Shown here one piece after another: positions 1 through 8,587 of a stretch of 64,000 nucleotides of DNA; positions within the stretch are counted from its first letter, which is position 1, and every line of letters starts with the position of its first letter. The stretch is from NCBI RefSeq assembly GCF_002266855.1, contig NZ_NGJN01000004.1, positions 310,001 to 374,000 of the forward strand, given 5' to 3'. The notes beneath the pieces are model-generated. The model did not search any database, had not been told where the DNA came from, and saw only the letters and a program-made list of their open reading frames with translations. The DNA comes from Winogradskyella aurantia (GTDB lineage Bacteria; Bacteroidota; Bacteroidia; Flavobacteriales; Flavobacteriaceae). The position numbers were made by a program, and so were the translations under genes.

Positions 1-2433
1 TTACTCTTTGCAAGAGTCGGTAGGACCTATTCACCGATCTCAGGGAACGAGGTTAAAAAACATACGGTCACGGACGTCATCGATTTTATATCAAAATTTG
101 ATGAAGGAACTAAATTGCTATTGCTCTCCCCGATTCAATTAGAAGAGGGACGAACAATGGAGAATAAACTTCAGACCCTTTTACAACAAGGTTATTCGCG
201 TATTAAGCTTAATAAGGACGTAATGCGAATTGATGACACCCTAAAAGAAGCAATTAAATCAAAAGACGACGTTTATCTCGTTGTGGACAGGATTGTTTTT
301 AAGGATGATGAAGATTTTTTAAATCGTTTGGCCGATGCCATAGAAACTGCGTTTTTTGAAGGTTTAGGTTCTTGTATCATTGAGTCGCTTGCAACAAATG
401 ACCAAACCATGTTCAATAACAAGTTTGAGCTAGATGGCGTGTCCTTTCTAGAACCTAATGCCCATTTGTTTAGTTTCAACAACCCATATGGTGCTTGTCC
501 AAAATGTGAAGGTTATGGGGATGTTATTGGTATTGATGAGGATTTAGTTGTTCCAAACACCTCACTTTCCGTTTATGAAAATGCCATATTTCCATGGCGT
601 GGTGAAAGTATGAGCTGGTATAGAGATCAATTGGTTAACAATTCGCATAAATTCGATTTTCCAATCCACAAACCCTACTTTGAGTTAAGTGAAAAACAAA
701 AAGCGCTTATTTGGTCTGGTAATACTTATTTTGAAGGGCTAGATACATTCTTTGCAGAATTAGAAGCAAAGGCCTACAAGATTCAAAACCGAGTGATGCT
801 TTCGCGTTACCGTGGTAAAACCAAATGTAATGTGTGCAAAGGTAAACGACTTCGTGAGGAAGCAAGTTATGTGAAAATCAATGGAGCGACTATCACAGAT
901 TTGGTTGACTTGCCCATTGATGAATTAACTGATTTCTTTAAAGAAGTTAAGCTCAATGCTTACGACCAAAAAATCGCAAAACGTCTTTTAACTGAAATTA
1001 ACAGTAGACTGGAATTCCTTTCTAATGTTGGTCTAAACTATTTGACCTTAAACAGAAAGTCCAATACTTTATCCGGTGGGGAAAGCCAACGAATCAATCT
1101 AGCCACCTCTCTTGGTAGTAGTTTGGTTGGATCTATGTATATTTTGGATGAACCAAGCATAGGGTTACATCCAAAAGATACAGAGCGCCTAATTAATGTT
1201 TTAAAATCATTAAGGGATTTGGGGAATACCGTCATCGTTGTAGAACACGATGAAGATATTATGAAAGCTGCTGATACGATTATTGATATTGGTCCAGAAG
1301 CCGGTACTTTTGGTGGAGAGGTTGTAGCTACTGGGAGCTATAAGGATATCTTGGTTGCCGATACGCTAACGGCGCGCTATTTAAATGGGCAAATGGAAAT
1401 CAAGGTTCCCGAAAAGCGCAAAACGTCTAAGTACAATATTAACGTAATTGGTGCCCGCGAAAATAATTTGAAGAACATAGATGTTACATTCCCGCTGCAC
1501 ATGCTCACCGTAATTACAGGCGTATCTGGTAGTGGAAAAAGTACCCTAGTCAAGAAAATATTGTACCCTGCTATCCAAAAAAAGCTGACTGGATTTAGCG
1601 ATAAACCAGGACAATTCACTGAAATAACAGGGAATTTCGATACCATTAAACAAATAGAATTTGTAGACCAAAATCCTATAGGCCGGTCATCTCGCTCAAA
1701 TCCTGTTACCTATATCAAGGCCTACGATGACATTAGATCTTTATTTGCTTCTCAAAAACTGAGTAAAATAAGAAATTATCGCGCTAAGCACTTTAGCTTT
1801 AATGTAGATGGTGGAAGGTGTGAAACGTGCAAGGGTGAAGGTGAAGTGACTATTGAAATGCAATTTATGGCAGATGTGCACCTGACTTGTGAAACCTGTA
1901 GCGGTAAACGATTTAAAAAAGAAGTCCTAGAGGTTAATTTTCAAGGTAAATCCATTGATGATATTTTGAATTTGACCATTGATGATGCTGTAGATTTCTT
2001 TGAAACTCATAAACAAACCAAGATTAAAAATAAATTACAGCCCTTAAAGGATGTTGGTTTGGGCTATGTAACGCTGGGGCAGTCCTCTTCTACTCTATCT
2101 GGAGGAGAAGCACAACGTATAAAGTTGGCGACGTTTCTCGGTAAAGGCAGCAATAGTCAAAATGCCCTTTTTATATTTGATGAACCTACAACAGGATTGC
2201 ACTTTCACGATATTCAAAATCTCTTAAAATCCTTTAAAGCACTTATTTCCAAAGGACATTCCATAATTGTAATTGAGCACAATATCGATTTAATTAAATG
2301 TGCTGATTATATTATCGATTTAGGTCCGGAAGGTGGTAAAAATGGAGGAAATTTAGTAGCTTGTGGTACACCAGAAGACATTGTAAAGAACCCTAAATCA
2401 GTTACTGGCCATTATCTACGAGATAAAATTTAA
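1..2433 (+). CDS. uvrA: Excinuclease ABC subunit A (5'-truncated by window edge)
   Basis: UvrA is the damage-recognition ATPase of nucleotide excision repair. The reading frame is open from base 1, so the true start lies upstream; 810 residues are visible against roughly 930-945 for the family, and the first Walker A is missing. Numbering from the first visible codon: zinc-module cysteines at 166/169 (CPKC) and 276/279 (CNVC), first ABC signature LSGGESQR near 357, second Walker A GVSGSGKST near 507-515, a second zinc module (CETC...CETC) near 607-635, and second signature LSGGEAQR near 699. Both Walker B motifs (ILDEPSIGLHP, IFDEPTTGLH) and H-loops (VVEHDED, VIEHNID) are intact, so nothing suggests decay. 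An internal TTG at 115 is not a credible start because the upstream codons continue the UvrA sequence. Only three bases separate it from the next gene. Family identity is certain; whether this is the main UvrA or a paralogue cannot be told. Confidence 0.95.
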   Translation, partial: LLFARVGRTYSPISGNEVKKHTVTDVIDFISKFDEGTKLLLLSPIQLEEGRTMENKLQTLLQQGYSRIKLNKDVMRIDDTLKEAIKSKDDVYLVVDRIVFKDDEDFLNRLADAIETAFFEGLGSCIIESLATNDQTMFNNKFELDGVSFLEPNAHLFSFNNPYGACPKCEGYGDVIGIDEDLVVPNTSLSVYENAIFPWRGESMSWYRDQLVNNSHKFDFPIHKPYFELSEKQKALIWSGNTYFEGLDTFFAELEAKAYKIQNRVMLSRYRGKTKCNVCKGKRLREEASYVKINGATITDLVDLPIDELTDFFKEVKLNAYDQKIAKRLLTEINSRLEFLSNVGLNYLTLNRKSNTLSGGESQRINLATSLGSSLVGSMYILDEPSIGLHPKDTERLINVLKSLRDLGNTVIVVEHDEDIMKAADTIIDIGPEAGTFGGEVVATGSYKDILVADTLTARYLNGQMEIKVPEKRKTSKYNINVIGARENNLKNIDVTFPLHMLTVITGVSGSGKSTLVKKILYPAIQKKLTGFSDKPGQFTEITGNFDTIKQIEFVDQNPIGRSSRSNPVTYIKAYDDIRSLFASQKLSKIRNYRAKHFSFNVDGGRCETCKGEGEVTIEMQFMADVHLTCETCSGKRFKKEVLEVNFQGKSIDDILNLTIDDAVDFFETHKQTKIKNKLQPLKDVGLGYVTLGQSSSTLSGGEAQRIKLATFLGKGSNSQNALFIFDEPTTGLHFHDIQNLLKSFKALISKGHSIIVIEHNIDLIKCADYIIDLGPEGGKNGGNLVACGTPEDIVKNPKSVTGHYLRDKI

Positions 2434-2436
2434 AAA

Positions 2437-3105
2437 ATGGATGAGTTGACCGAAACAGGGAATGAAAAATCTATGGTCGATATTAGTGACGTATCTTTTT
2501 CAAATAAAGATTTAAAATCTAGGGTCGATGTTAAGCCCCTTAAGGGTGGAGGTACTAATTTTAAAACTCATGTGCTTATTAAATCCTCAGATTCGAAACT
2601 AATGTACAAACCCAGTTACGGTATTGCTATTTTTTGTTTTATTTTTCTTGCCATAGGTCTAGGGCTTTTGTTCCTTATGTTTAGAGGTTTGATTATCCAA
2701 GACTCATCTGCCGATATTCCAGTTTTACTTCTTTTGATTGTTGGAGGCGTTTTCACAATGGCAGGCTTGTTAATGTTCTATCATTTTTATAAGCCTATTG
2801 TGTTTGATAAAACGTCCGGATTTTACTTAAAAGGTTATAATACGAATAACGCCACTACGAAAAAATCAAAAACTTCAGAGCAAATTGCATTGAACACAGT
2901 TGTCGCCTTACAAATTATTGGAGAAAATGTCAGGGGCAGTAAAAGTAGCTTCAACAGTTTTGAACTTAATCTTGTTCTCAAAGACGGAAGTCGAAAAAAT
3001 ATCGTAGATCACGGAAGCCTAAAAAGCATTGTTGATGATGCAGATTTATTGAGCACATTCTTAGATATTCCCATTTGGCATGCTAAGTCAAACGAAGAAG
3101 ACTAA
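2437..3105 (+). CDS. Hypothetical membrane protein, two TM segments
   Basis: I do not recognise this 222-residue protein. It has a polar N-terminal region of about 60 residues, two hydrophobic segments around residues 64-88 and 91-114 separated by a short loop, and a soluble C-terminal half of about 100 residues with a beta-rich pattern (FELNLVLKDGSRKNIVDHG). A pair of TM helices followed by such a domain resembles bacterial PH-like membrane proteins, but that is only a shape-based guess. The ATG sits three bases after the uvrA stop, so it is probably co-transcribed with uvrA. Its last four bases overlap the convergent DUF3667 gene. Confidence 0.75.
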   Translation: MDELTETGNEKSMVDISDVSFSNKDLKSRVDVKPLKGGGTNFKTHVLIKSSDSKLMYKPSYGIAIFCFIFLAIGLGLLFLMFRGLIIQDSSADIPVLLLLIVGGVFTMAGLLMFYHFYKPIVFDKTSGFYLKGYNTNNATTKKSKTSEQIALNTVVALQIIGENVRGSKSSFNSFELNLVLKDGSRKNIVDHGSLKSIVDDADLLSTFLDIPIWHAKSNEED

Positions 3106-4166
3106 GCATTCATAAATCCAAAAAGCACTAAAGAAACTGTAGTTATTACCACAAAAATGGAAAATATGGTACTTATAACTGTTCCTTTTAACAAGGTGGT
3201 GAACCAATTACGCTCATAAAATCTCAGTAGTCCAAAATAGAAGTAGAAAAAAGTAGACAGGACAATCAGTGTAAGTATCCAGCCAGGAATTTCAATGACG
3301 AACCTATTAATAGCCATCAAAATAGCAAAAAGCATGAATAAAAAGGAAAATAAGTAAAAGGTGAAAACTAAATGATAGGAATACCGGCCTTTTCTGAAAT
3401 AAAAAATCTTTAAAATTAGAGCAAATAGCGGTAATAAAATAAACATTGTAATTGGCACAGCGTCAAATGCCCTCCTCAACATATTTCCTGCACCAGTACC
3501 TTTGGCAAGATTAAGGACTCCTCTGTACATTCTACGTTCAAAATAACTTGCATCGTCAGACATTCCCATCTCTTTGTAAATAACATTCTCCTCAGCACCA
3601 ACAGCGATTAAAGAATCTATTTTCTTTTTATTGAAGTCCCATGACATGTTGATGTCATCAGTATCGGTTTGAATAATTGAGTCTGCTTTTTTTAAATCTT
3701 CATCCTTTAAACCAAGGATGGCCTTATTATTTTTTAAATTTTTGAGTACTTCCATATTTTTTACGGAATCCAATTCAGCTTTAGCCTCATCTGGCATATC
3801 AATTTGAAGCGGGGCTTTGGCGATCTTTTCATTAAATCTCACAGCTTCTTTCTCCCATTCTGCTATAGAAAAAGAAAACAAGAAAAAAAACACTACTGAA
3901 ATAAATAAGTACATCTGCGCAGGATGCAAATACATAAGCCGCTTACCCTCAATAAATTTTTTAGCCAAGTAGCCAGGCTTAATCATTAATGGAATAAAAC
4001 TCTTTAAAAAACGTGCATCAAACGAAAAGTAATTACTAATGGTGTTATAAAAGAGTACACTTAGAGTAAGTTCATCGTTGGTTTTTTGACCACAATGCGG
4101 ACAGAATTGAAAACCTTCTTTATAAGGCTTTTCACAATTTTTACATTTGACTTGTTTAGTTTCCAT
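3102..4166 (-). CDS. DUF3667 family membrane protein with N-terminal zinc ribbon
   Basis: The 354-residue protein begins with a zinc ribbon (Cys8, Cys11, Cys22, Cys25; CKNC and CPHC) followed by the conserved stretch that defines DUF3667 (around residues 45-85, with FDARFLKSF, KPGYLAKKF and RLMYLHPAQMYLF). One TM segment lies near 85-105. A charged soluble insert follows at about 110-225, and four further TM segments make up the C-terminus from about residue 235. The family is common in Bacteroidota and has no established biochemical role. The gene is transcribed alone and its 3' end overlaps the preceding convergent gene by four bases. Confidence 0.85.
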   Translation of the reverse strand: METKQVKCKNCEKPYKEGFQFCPHCGQKTNDELTLSVLFYNTISNYFSFDARFLKSFIPLMIKPGYLAKKFIEGKRLMYLHPAQMYLFISVVFFFLFSFSIAEWEKEAVRFNEKIAKAPLQIDMPDEAKAELDSVKNMEVLKNLKNNKAILGLKDEDLKKADSIIQTDTDDINMSWDFNKKKIDSLIAVGAEENVIYKEMGMSDDASYFERRMYRGVLNLAKGTGAGNMLRRAFDAVPITMFILLPLFALILKIFYFRKGRYSYHLVFTFYLFSFLFMLFAILMAINRFVIEIPGWILTLIVLSTFFYFYFGLLRFYERNWFTTLLKGTVISTIFSIFVVITTVSLVLFGFMNA

Positions 4167-4513
4167 CGTTTCTAAATACTATTCTCTTACTACTTAATAG
4201 AAGAAACAAATCCAATTATGTTTCATCTCGTTTTAAATCGTCTAAATATAAATTACTTATGACTATCTAAAATCTTTCGCGCTAACATCTATAAAAGAAC
4301 CCTATAAAGACTCTAGATGGCCAAACTAACAGTAGCACTTTTTAAGATTGATATGTTTTAGCTGTATTAAAAATACTGAAAATTACGCACCGATGTACAT
4401 ATCAATATTATGTGAGTTTTGGTTAAATTTTAAATTGCTGTAAAACAAGGTGTTACAAGTTTGGCATGCTGTTTGTTTTAATTGTAGTGAGTTTAATTTA
4501 AAACCCTTTAACT
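4167..4513. other. Intergenic region between divergent genes
   Basis: This 347-base stretch separates the divergent DUF3667 gene and the secreted Arg-rich protein gene. I see no RNA gene and no credible ORF. The only recognisable element is the sigma-54-like promoter at 4461-4477. The rest is AT-rich with no strong hairpin. Confidence 0.5.
4461..4477 (+). promoter_or_regulatory. Sigma-54 (RpoN)-like -24/-12 promoter
   Basis: The sequence TTGGCATGCTGTTTGTT matches the RpoN consensus TGGCACG-N4-TTGCW well. GG at 4463-4464 and GT (consensus GC) at 4475-4476 are separated by exactly 10 bases, the spacing RpoN requires. Predicted transcription start is near 4488, leaving a leader of about 26 bases before the ATG at 4514. 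The -12 GC is degenerate (GT), which lowers confidence. Confidence 0.5.
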
Positions 4514-5698
4514 ATGAAACGGATACTATTTTTATTTGCACTGTTAGTGACGGTTAGCACTACGGCAAAAGCAGAAACCAGCACAGCTATAGAAGCTACT
4601 GCTTCAAACAATAACTTTGTGAGAGGTTACGGTAATTCTTTCATTTTTGTTGAAGGTGGTATCGAATTTTCAGTTTTTCCAGATGGTCAATTCGACTTTT
4701 ATATGCCCAACTATGGTCCAAATGTGAACGTTGGAATTAATCGTCCAGGATTTGCTTTGAGCTTTAATACTGGATTTAATTACAATCCTTACGTACAGTA
4801 TGACAGTTTTGGAGCTATTGTACAAATTGAAAACACGCCTGTATTTTACGACTTCTATGGACGCGTTAATCAGATAGGTAACATATTTATCAATTACAAT
4901 GGATTTGGTAGAGTAAATAGAATTGGAGGACTTAATATTTTTTATAGAAATAATGTCTTTTGGAGATATGAGGGGTTCATCAATATCTATAATAGAGCCT
5001 ATATATGGAGACCATGGCACCGTTTTTACGCACTTCCACCTGCCAATTTCTGTGTCTTGAATACATATCCATATAGACAGTTTTATACACCAGTTAGACA
5101 TATATGGTATAGACCTTACAGAAATAACGTAAGACATTTTAACATAAATGGAAGACGAGATTATGCTCAAGTCGGTAGACGCAATGCAACAAGACATAGC
5201 AATAGATACGCACAGACACCAAGAAACAGATCTGAGCGTGCTACTCAGAGAAGTGTGCAGCGCAGATATGCGGCAATTAACAGAACGCGAAATACAAATA
5301 TAAATAATGGTAGAACCAGAAGTACGCGAAACACCGAGATAAGCCGTACTCCGAACAGAACAAGAGTCTCTAACAACGCCGTTAGAACCCGTTCTAACGC
5401 GAGACCAGCATCGAATAAATCAGAGCGATCTGTTACACGTGCAAGCAGTACCAGACAAAATGTAACCAGATCACATTCTAATGTCTCTAAAAATGTAAAG
5501 AAGACAAGAACAGCTTCGGTTAGAAAACCAAAGGTGATAAACTCAAGACAGAACAATAGAACGTCTTCGGCAAACGTTAGAAAACAACGTGTAGCACAGA
5601 ATAAGAGAACGTCATCGTCTGTAACAGAGAGATCCAATAAAAGCAGAAGCAACAACAGATCCTCTTCAAGGTCAAACTCAAGACGATCTAGATTATAA
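4514..5698 (+). CDS. Secreted protein with long Arg/Ser/Asn-rich basic C-terminal tail
   Basis: The 394-residue product has a clear signal peptide (KRILFLFALLVTVSTTAKA, cleavage near residue 20-21). A middle region (about 35-200) is rich in Phe, Tyr, Asn and Gly with repeating short motifs such as GFGRVNRIGG and PVFYDFYGRV, suggesting a beta-structured repeat domain. The tail from about residue 205 to the end is extremely basic and low-complexity, dominated by Arg, Ser, Asn and Thr, with only about five acidic residues. No enzymatic motif is visible. The tail could bind polyanions such as extracellular DNA, polysaccharide or LPS; that is inference from composition. It stands alone behind a sigma-54-like promoter, so expression is probably conditional. 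Family function is unknown to me. Confidence 0.8.
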   Translation: MKRILFLFALLVTVSTTAKAETSTAIEATASNNNFVRGYGNSFIFVEGGIEFSVFPDGQFDFYMPNYGPNVNVGINRPGFALSFNTGFNYNPYVQYDSFGAIVQIENTPVFYDFYGRVNQIGNIFINYNGFGRVNRIGGLNIFYRNNVFWRYEGFINIYNRAYIWRPWHRFYALPPANFCVLNTYPYRQFYTPVRHIWYRPYRNNVRHFNINGRRDYAQVGRRNATRHSNRYAQTPRNRSERATQRSVQRRYAAINRTRNTNINNGRTRSTRNTEISRTPNRTRVSNNAVRTRSNARPASNKSERSVTRASSTRQNVTRSHSNVSKNVKKTRTASVRKPKVINSRQNNRTSSANVRKQRVAQNKRTSSSVTERSNKSRSNNRSSSRSNSRRSRL

Positions 5699-5726
5699 AA
5701 TGATTTTTTTGGTTGGTTAGTAGAAT

Positions 5727-5762
5727 TCCCGTTTGCTGTATGCCTCAAAGCACCTTGCGGGA
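5727..5762. other. Imperfect hairpin downstream of the Arg-rich protein gene
   Basis: TCCCG (5727-5731) can pair with CGGGA (5758-5762), and inside it TTTG (5732-5735) with CAAA (5746-5749). It lies between the stop codon and the terminator hairpin at 5772-5803. It may stabilise the transcript 3' end; no T-tract follows it. Confidence 0.25.
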
Positions 5763-5771
5763 TTTCTCATT

Positions 5772-5803
5772 AAAAAAGTACCTAAAGCCTTAAGTACTTT
5801 TTT
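5772..5803. terminator. Bidirectional intrinsic terminator
   Basis: AAAAAAGTAC (5772-5781) pairs perfectly with GTACTTTTTT (5794-5803) around a 12-base loop, giving a T-run on either strand. It sits between two convergent genes, and its right arm overlaps the last codons of the flippase gene. Confidence 0.7.
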
Positions 5804-7239
5804 ATTTGTAAAGACATATCATCTGAAATATTTAACTTATAAATAGTAGACAGGTATAAGACCCCTATAAGCGTTGATTTTAATAAAATATTTATCACAG
5901 GATGAAAAGGAAACTCCCAAAAATATAAAAGTAAGGACATTACTATTAAAATTGCTAAAATCTTTAATGACGCAATGGAGAAAGGTTGCATTTTAAATTT
6001 CTTTTGTACAAAAAGAACCTTTACGGTATTATAAATACCTATTGCGAAAAAAGTTGCTATGGCAGAGCCATTAATACCAAACATTGGGATACAGATTAAG
6101 TTCAATACCACAGCGAGAACAGTAAGTACCACACCGAACACCAAAACCATCCTGTAGTATTCACTGTTAAACAAAATAGCGTTATTATTTCCCAACATAT
6201 TATCGTACAGTTTTGCAATACTAATAATTATGACCACAAGAAGACCTCCTGTAAACTCCTTTGGTAAAACACGATAGAGCTCATTGATATTTAAAATTAT
6301 CAATAAAAAGATAAAACCGCTTACCACTAAAAGATTTAAGGAACTTCTCTTGTATAAGTCCTCTAAAGCCTTTTTGTTATTCTCATTTAAATATTGAGCG
6401 GTTAAAGGCATCATAATTTGGTGCATCGCCCGCTGGGGAACCGCAATTACCGTTGCTATAAAAATAGCTACAGAGTAATACGCCACGTTTTCGATGTGCT
6501 CTAGCATCAAACCGATCATAAATTTATCAATATCCAAAATAACCATAGCAATAGAACCAGCTACAATCATTAAACCGGCATACTTTAGAATATCGTAAAA
6601 ATTATCTGATTTTTGAAATATGAACTTTGGAGGTCTTACTGAAAACGCATAGAGCTTCATAAGTAACATCCGCAAAATGTAAACCCCAACTAAAGCCTGA
6701 AGAAATTGATTTGCTGTGAGCCATTCCATATAGACGCAGCAAAGTAAAATCGTAATCAAAATACGATGAAATATTTCTTTCATTACATTGCCAAAGACAG
6801 TTTGAAATTGGACCTTGGTCCAGGCATAAAAGATTTCGAAATACGCCATGGCCACAGCAATAATAAAGATATGCCAGATATAATGCTTAACAATTACATT
6901 TTCTGTGGCTAACAGATTGGCGATACTATCAAATGAAAAGTACCCAATAATAGCTACGGGAATTATAAACACCAATGGCAATAAAAGCATCATGGTTAGA
7001 AAACTGTTGATGCTGTTTTTTGATTTATATGCCGAGTAATACTTTACAATGGCATTATGGACACCAAAAGCCATAAATGGCATCATAATGTTGGCTGCGG
7101 ACAAAACAAAAGCGACTAGACCATAGTATTGGTCCGACAGAAAATTGGTGTAAAGAAACAGCGTGTTGAGGGCACCTACTCCAAAACCGAGATAAGTGCT
7201 AATTGTATTTTTGAATGATTGATTTAATACAATACCCAT
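5782..7239 (-). CDS. Polysaccharide (Wzx-type) flippase
   Basis: The 485-residue protein is hydrophobic throughout, with about 12-14 predicted TM helices. It has the N-terminal pattern of the oligosaccharide flippase / MVF family (NTISTYLGFGVGALNTLFLY, FGVHNAIVKYY). Such proteins move undecaprenyl-linked glycans across the inner membrane for O-antigen, capsule or related polymers. It is the last gene of a probable three-gene minus-strand operon with a glycosyltransferase and a YfhO-family protein (27- and 16-base gaps), supporting a role in envelope glycan assembly. Substrate cannot be inferred. Confidence 0.85.
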   Translation of the reverse strand: MGIVLNQSFKNTISTYLGFGVGALNTLFLYTNFLSDQYYGLVAFVLSAANIMMPFMAFGVHNAIVKYYSAYKSKNSINSFLTMMLLLPLVFIIPVAIIGYFSFDSIANLLATENVIVKHYIWHIFIIAVAMAYFEIFYAWTKVQFQTVFGNVMKEIFHRILITILLCCVYMEWLTANQFLQALVGVYILRMLLMKLYAFSVRPPKFIFQKSDNFYDILKYAGLMIVAGSIAMVILDIDKFMIGLMLEHIENVAYYSVAIFIATVIAVPQRAMHQIMMPLTAQYLNENNKKALEDLYKRSSLNLLVVSGFIFLLIILNINELYRVLPKEFTGGLLVVIIISIAKLYDNMLGNNNAILFNSEYYRMVLVFGVVLTVLAVVLNLICIPMFGINGSAIATFFAIGIYNTVKVLFVQKKFKMQPFSIASLKILAILIVMSLLLYFWEFPFHPVINILLKSTLIGVLYLSTIYKLNISDDMSLQIKKYLRL

Positions 7240-7266
7240 TGTGCTACAAATTACAATGAAATAACA

Positions 7267-8571
7267 TCAATCTCCAAAAGATAAATCGGATCTAATTAGT
7301 GTACTCAATTTTTTGGTCAATTCCCGTCTACTGTATGGTTTTAAACCGATAGCATTAACCTTTAAGGAATCCTCTTGGTAGGCCTTAAACCATTCTAGAA
7401 TTTGTACATTGAGTAATTCTTTTTGATCATAAGTAAAATATGAACCTGTATTTGTAGATAATATGATTTGCTGTACATCCGAGTCTTTAGGGCCAATAGC
7501 CAAAATCGGCGTATCAGCTATGAGGTACTCAAAAAGTTTACCAGGAATAATGGCCTTCGTATCTTTAGAATTAATTTCAACCAATAAAAGTATCTGCGAT
7601 TTCATTTGGTATCTAATGGCTTCATCATGGTTAATATAACCCAGGATATTCATATGGTTATGCAATCCATAACTCCGTAAACTCTCAATTACATCATCAC
7701 TAACAACACCTATTAAATTCAACCTAAACGCGTCATTAAAGGCCTTATTGTTCTTTATGAGCTCCGAGAGTACCTGCCACAAAAGCTCCGGATTTCTATT
7801 GGACAATAATGAACCAATATGTGACATTGTAAATAACTGGTCTTTTTTGTGAATTTGAATTTTGTGGGTATCGTAACCATTAGTAATGACGGTAATGGGT
7901 TGCTTGGTCTTTGTCTTAAATTCTTTTTTGGTATTATTGCTCGTCACGACAATATGGTCTGCCGCTCGTAAAACTTCAGACTCAAGTTTTACATGCTTAG
8001 CCTTTGAGGTTCTTGTTAGCTTCAGGTCTTTGTGATAGCCTATAGTTGTCCAGGGATCTCTAAAATCCGCTATCCATTTTAAATCTAAGCGTTCCTTTAG
8101 AGCTTTTCCTATTAAATGTAGACTGTGAGGCGGCCCTGTGGTTATGATTGTTTGAATATTTTGGTCTGTGATATAATTGGATAAATACTGTACTGATGGT
8201 GTTACCCAATTTTTACGTGCATCGGGAATAAAAAAATTACCTCTTATATAAAGCATTACACGCTGTATTAAGGATTGTTTTCTTCTTTTGGGTATGATAC
8301 CTGAACTAATAGTTTTAGTGCTTTTCTTAGAAAAAAGTTTAGCCATCCTATAAGGCTCGCGTATAGGATGTTTAATGACTGTTATATTATTTGGAATCTC
8401 GTCGATTAGACTTTCATCTGTAATAGGATAACTGGGGTTCTCAGGGCAATAAACGATAGGCTCAATTTCAAATTCCGGTAAATACTTGACAAATTTTAAC
8501 CAACGTTGAACTCCTGGCCCACCTGCAGGAGGCCAGTAATACGTAATGATGAGAACTTTTTTTGAAGCCAT
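7267..8571 (-). CDS. Glycosyltransferase, GT4-like
   Basis: The 434-residue protein opens with LIITYYWPPAGGPGVQRW, the N-terminal glycine-rich sugar-acceptor motif typical of Bacteroidota GT4-like enzymes. A GT-B donor half follows, with TNGYD near the domain junction, HIGSLLSNRNPELLW at the start of the second Rossmann fold, and an IPGKLFEYLIADTPILAIG segment equivalent to the conserved nucleotide-sugar-binding EX7E region. The first E of EX7E appears replaced (IIPGKLFEY). It lies between the YfhO-family and flippase genes in one direction and probably adds a sugar to the exported glycan. Donor and acceptor are unknown. Confidence 0.87.
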   Translation of the reverse strand: MASKKVLIITYYWPPAGGPGVQRWLKFVKYLPEFEIEPIVYCPENPSYPITDESLIDEIPNNITVIKHPIREPYRMAKLFSKKSTKTISSGIIPKRRKQSLIQRVMLYIRGNFFIPDARKNWVTPSVQYLSNYITDQNIQTIITTGPPHSLHLIGKALKERLDLKWIADFRDPWTTIGYHKDLKLTRTSKAKHVKLESEVLRAADHIVVTSNNTKKEFKTKTKQPITVITNGYDTHKIQIHKKDQLFTMSHIGSLLSNRNPELLWQVLSELIKNNKAFNDAFRLNLIGVVSDDVIESLRSYGLHNHMNILGYINHDEAIRYQMKSQILLLVEINSKDTKAIIPGKLFEYLIADTPILAIGPKDSDVQQIILSTNTGSYFTYDQKELLNVQILEWFKAYQEDSLKVNAIGLKPYSRRELTKKLSTLIRSDLSFGD

Positions 8572-8587
8572 CTTATAGGGTTATATG

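Noticed and set aside
4670..5197. Ile/Ser-rich minus-strand ORF
   Set aside because: Antisense reading of the Asn/Tyr-rich secreted protein gene.
5245..5748. Leu-rich minus-strand ORF opposite the Arg-rich tail
   Set aside because: Its Leu/Val-rich composition is the antisense reading of Arg/Ser-rich codons; no start signal or family.
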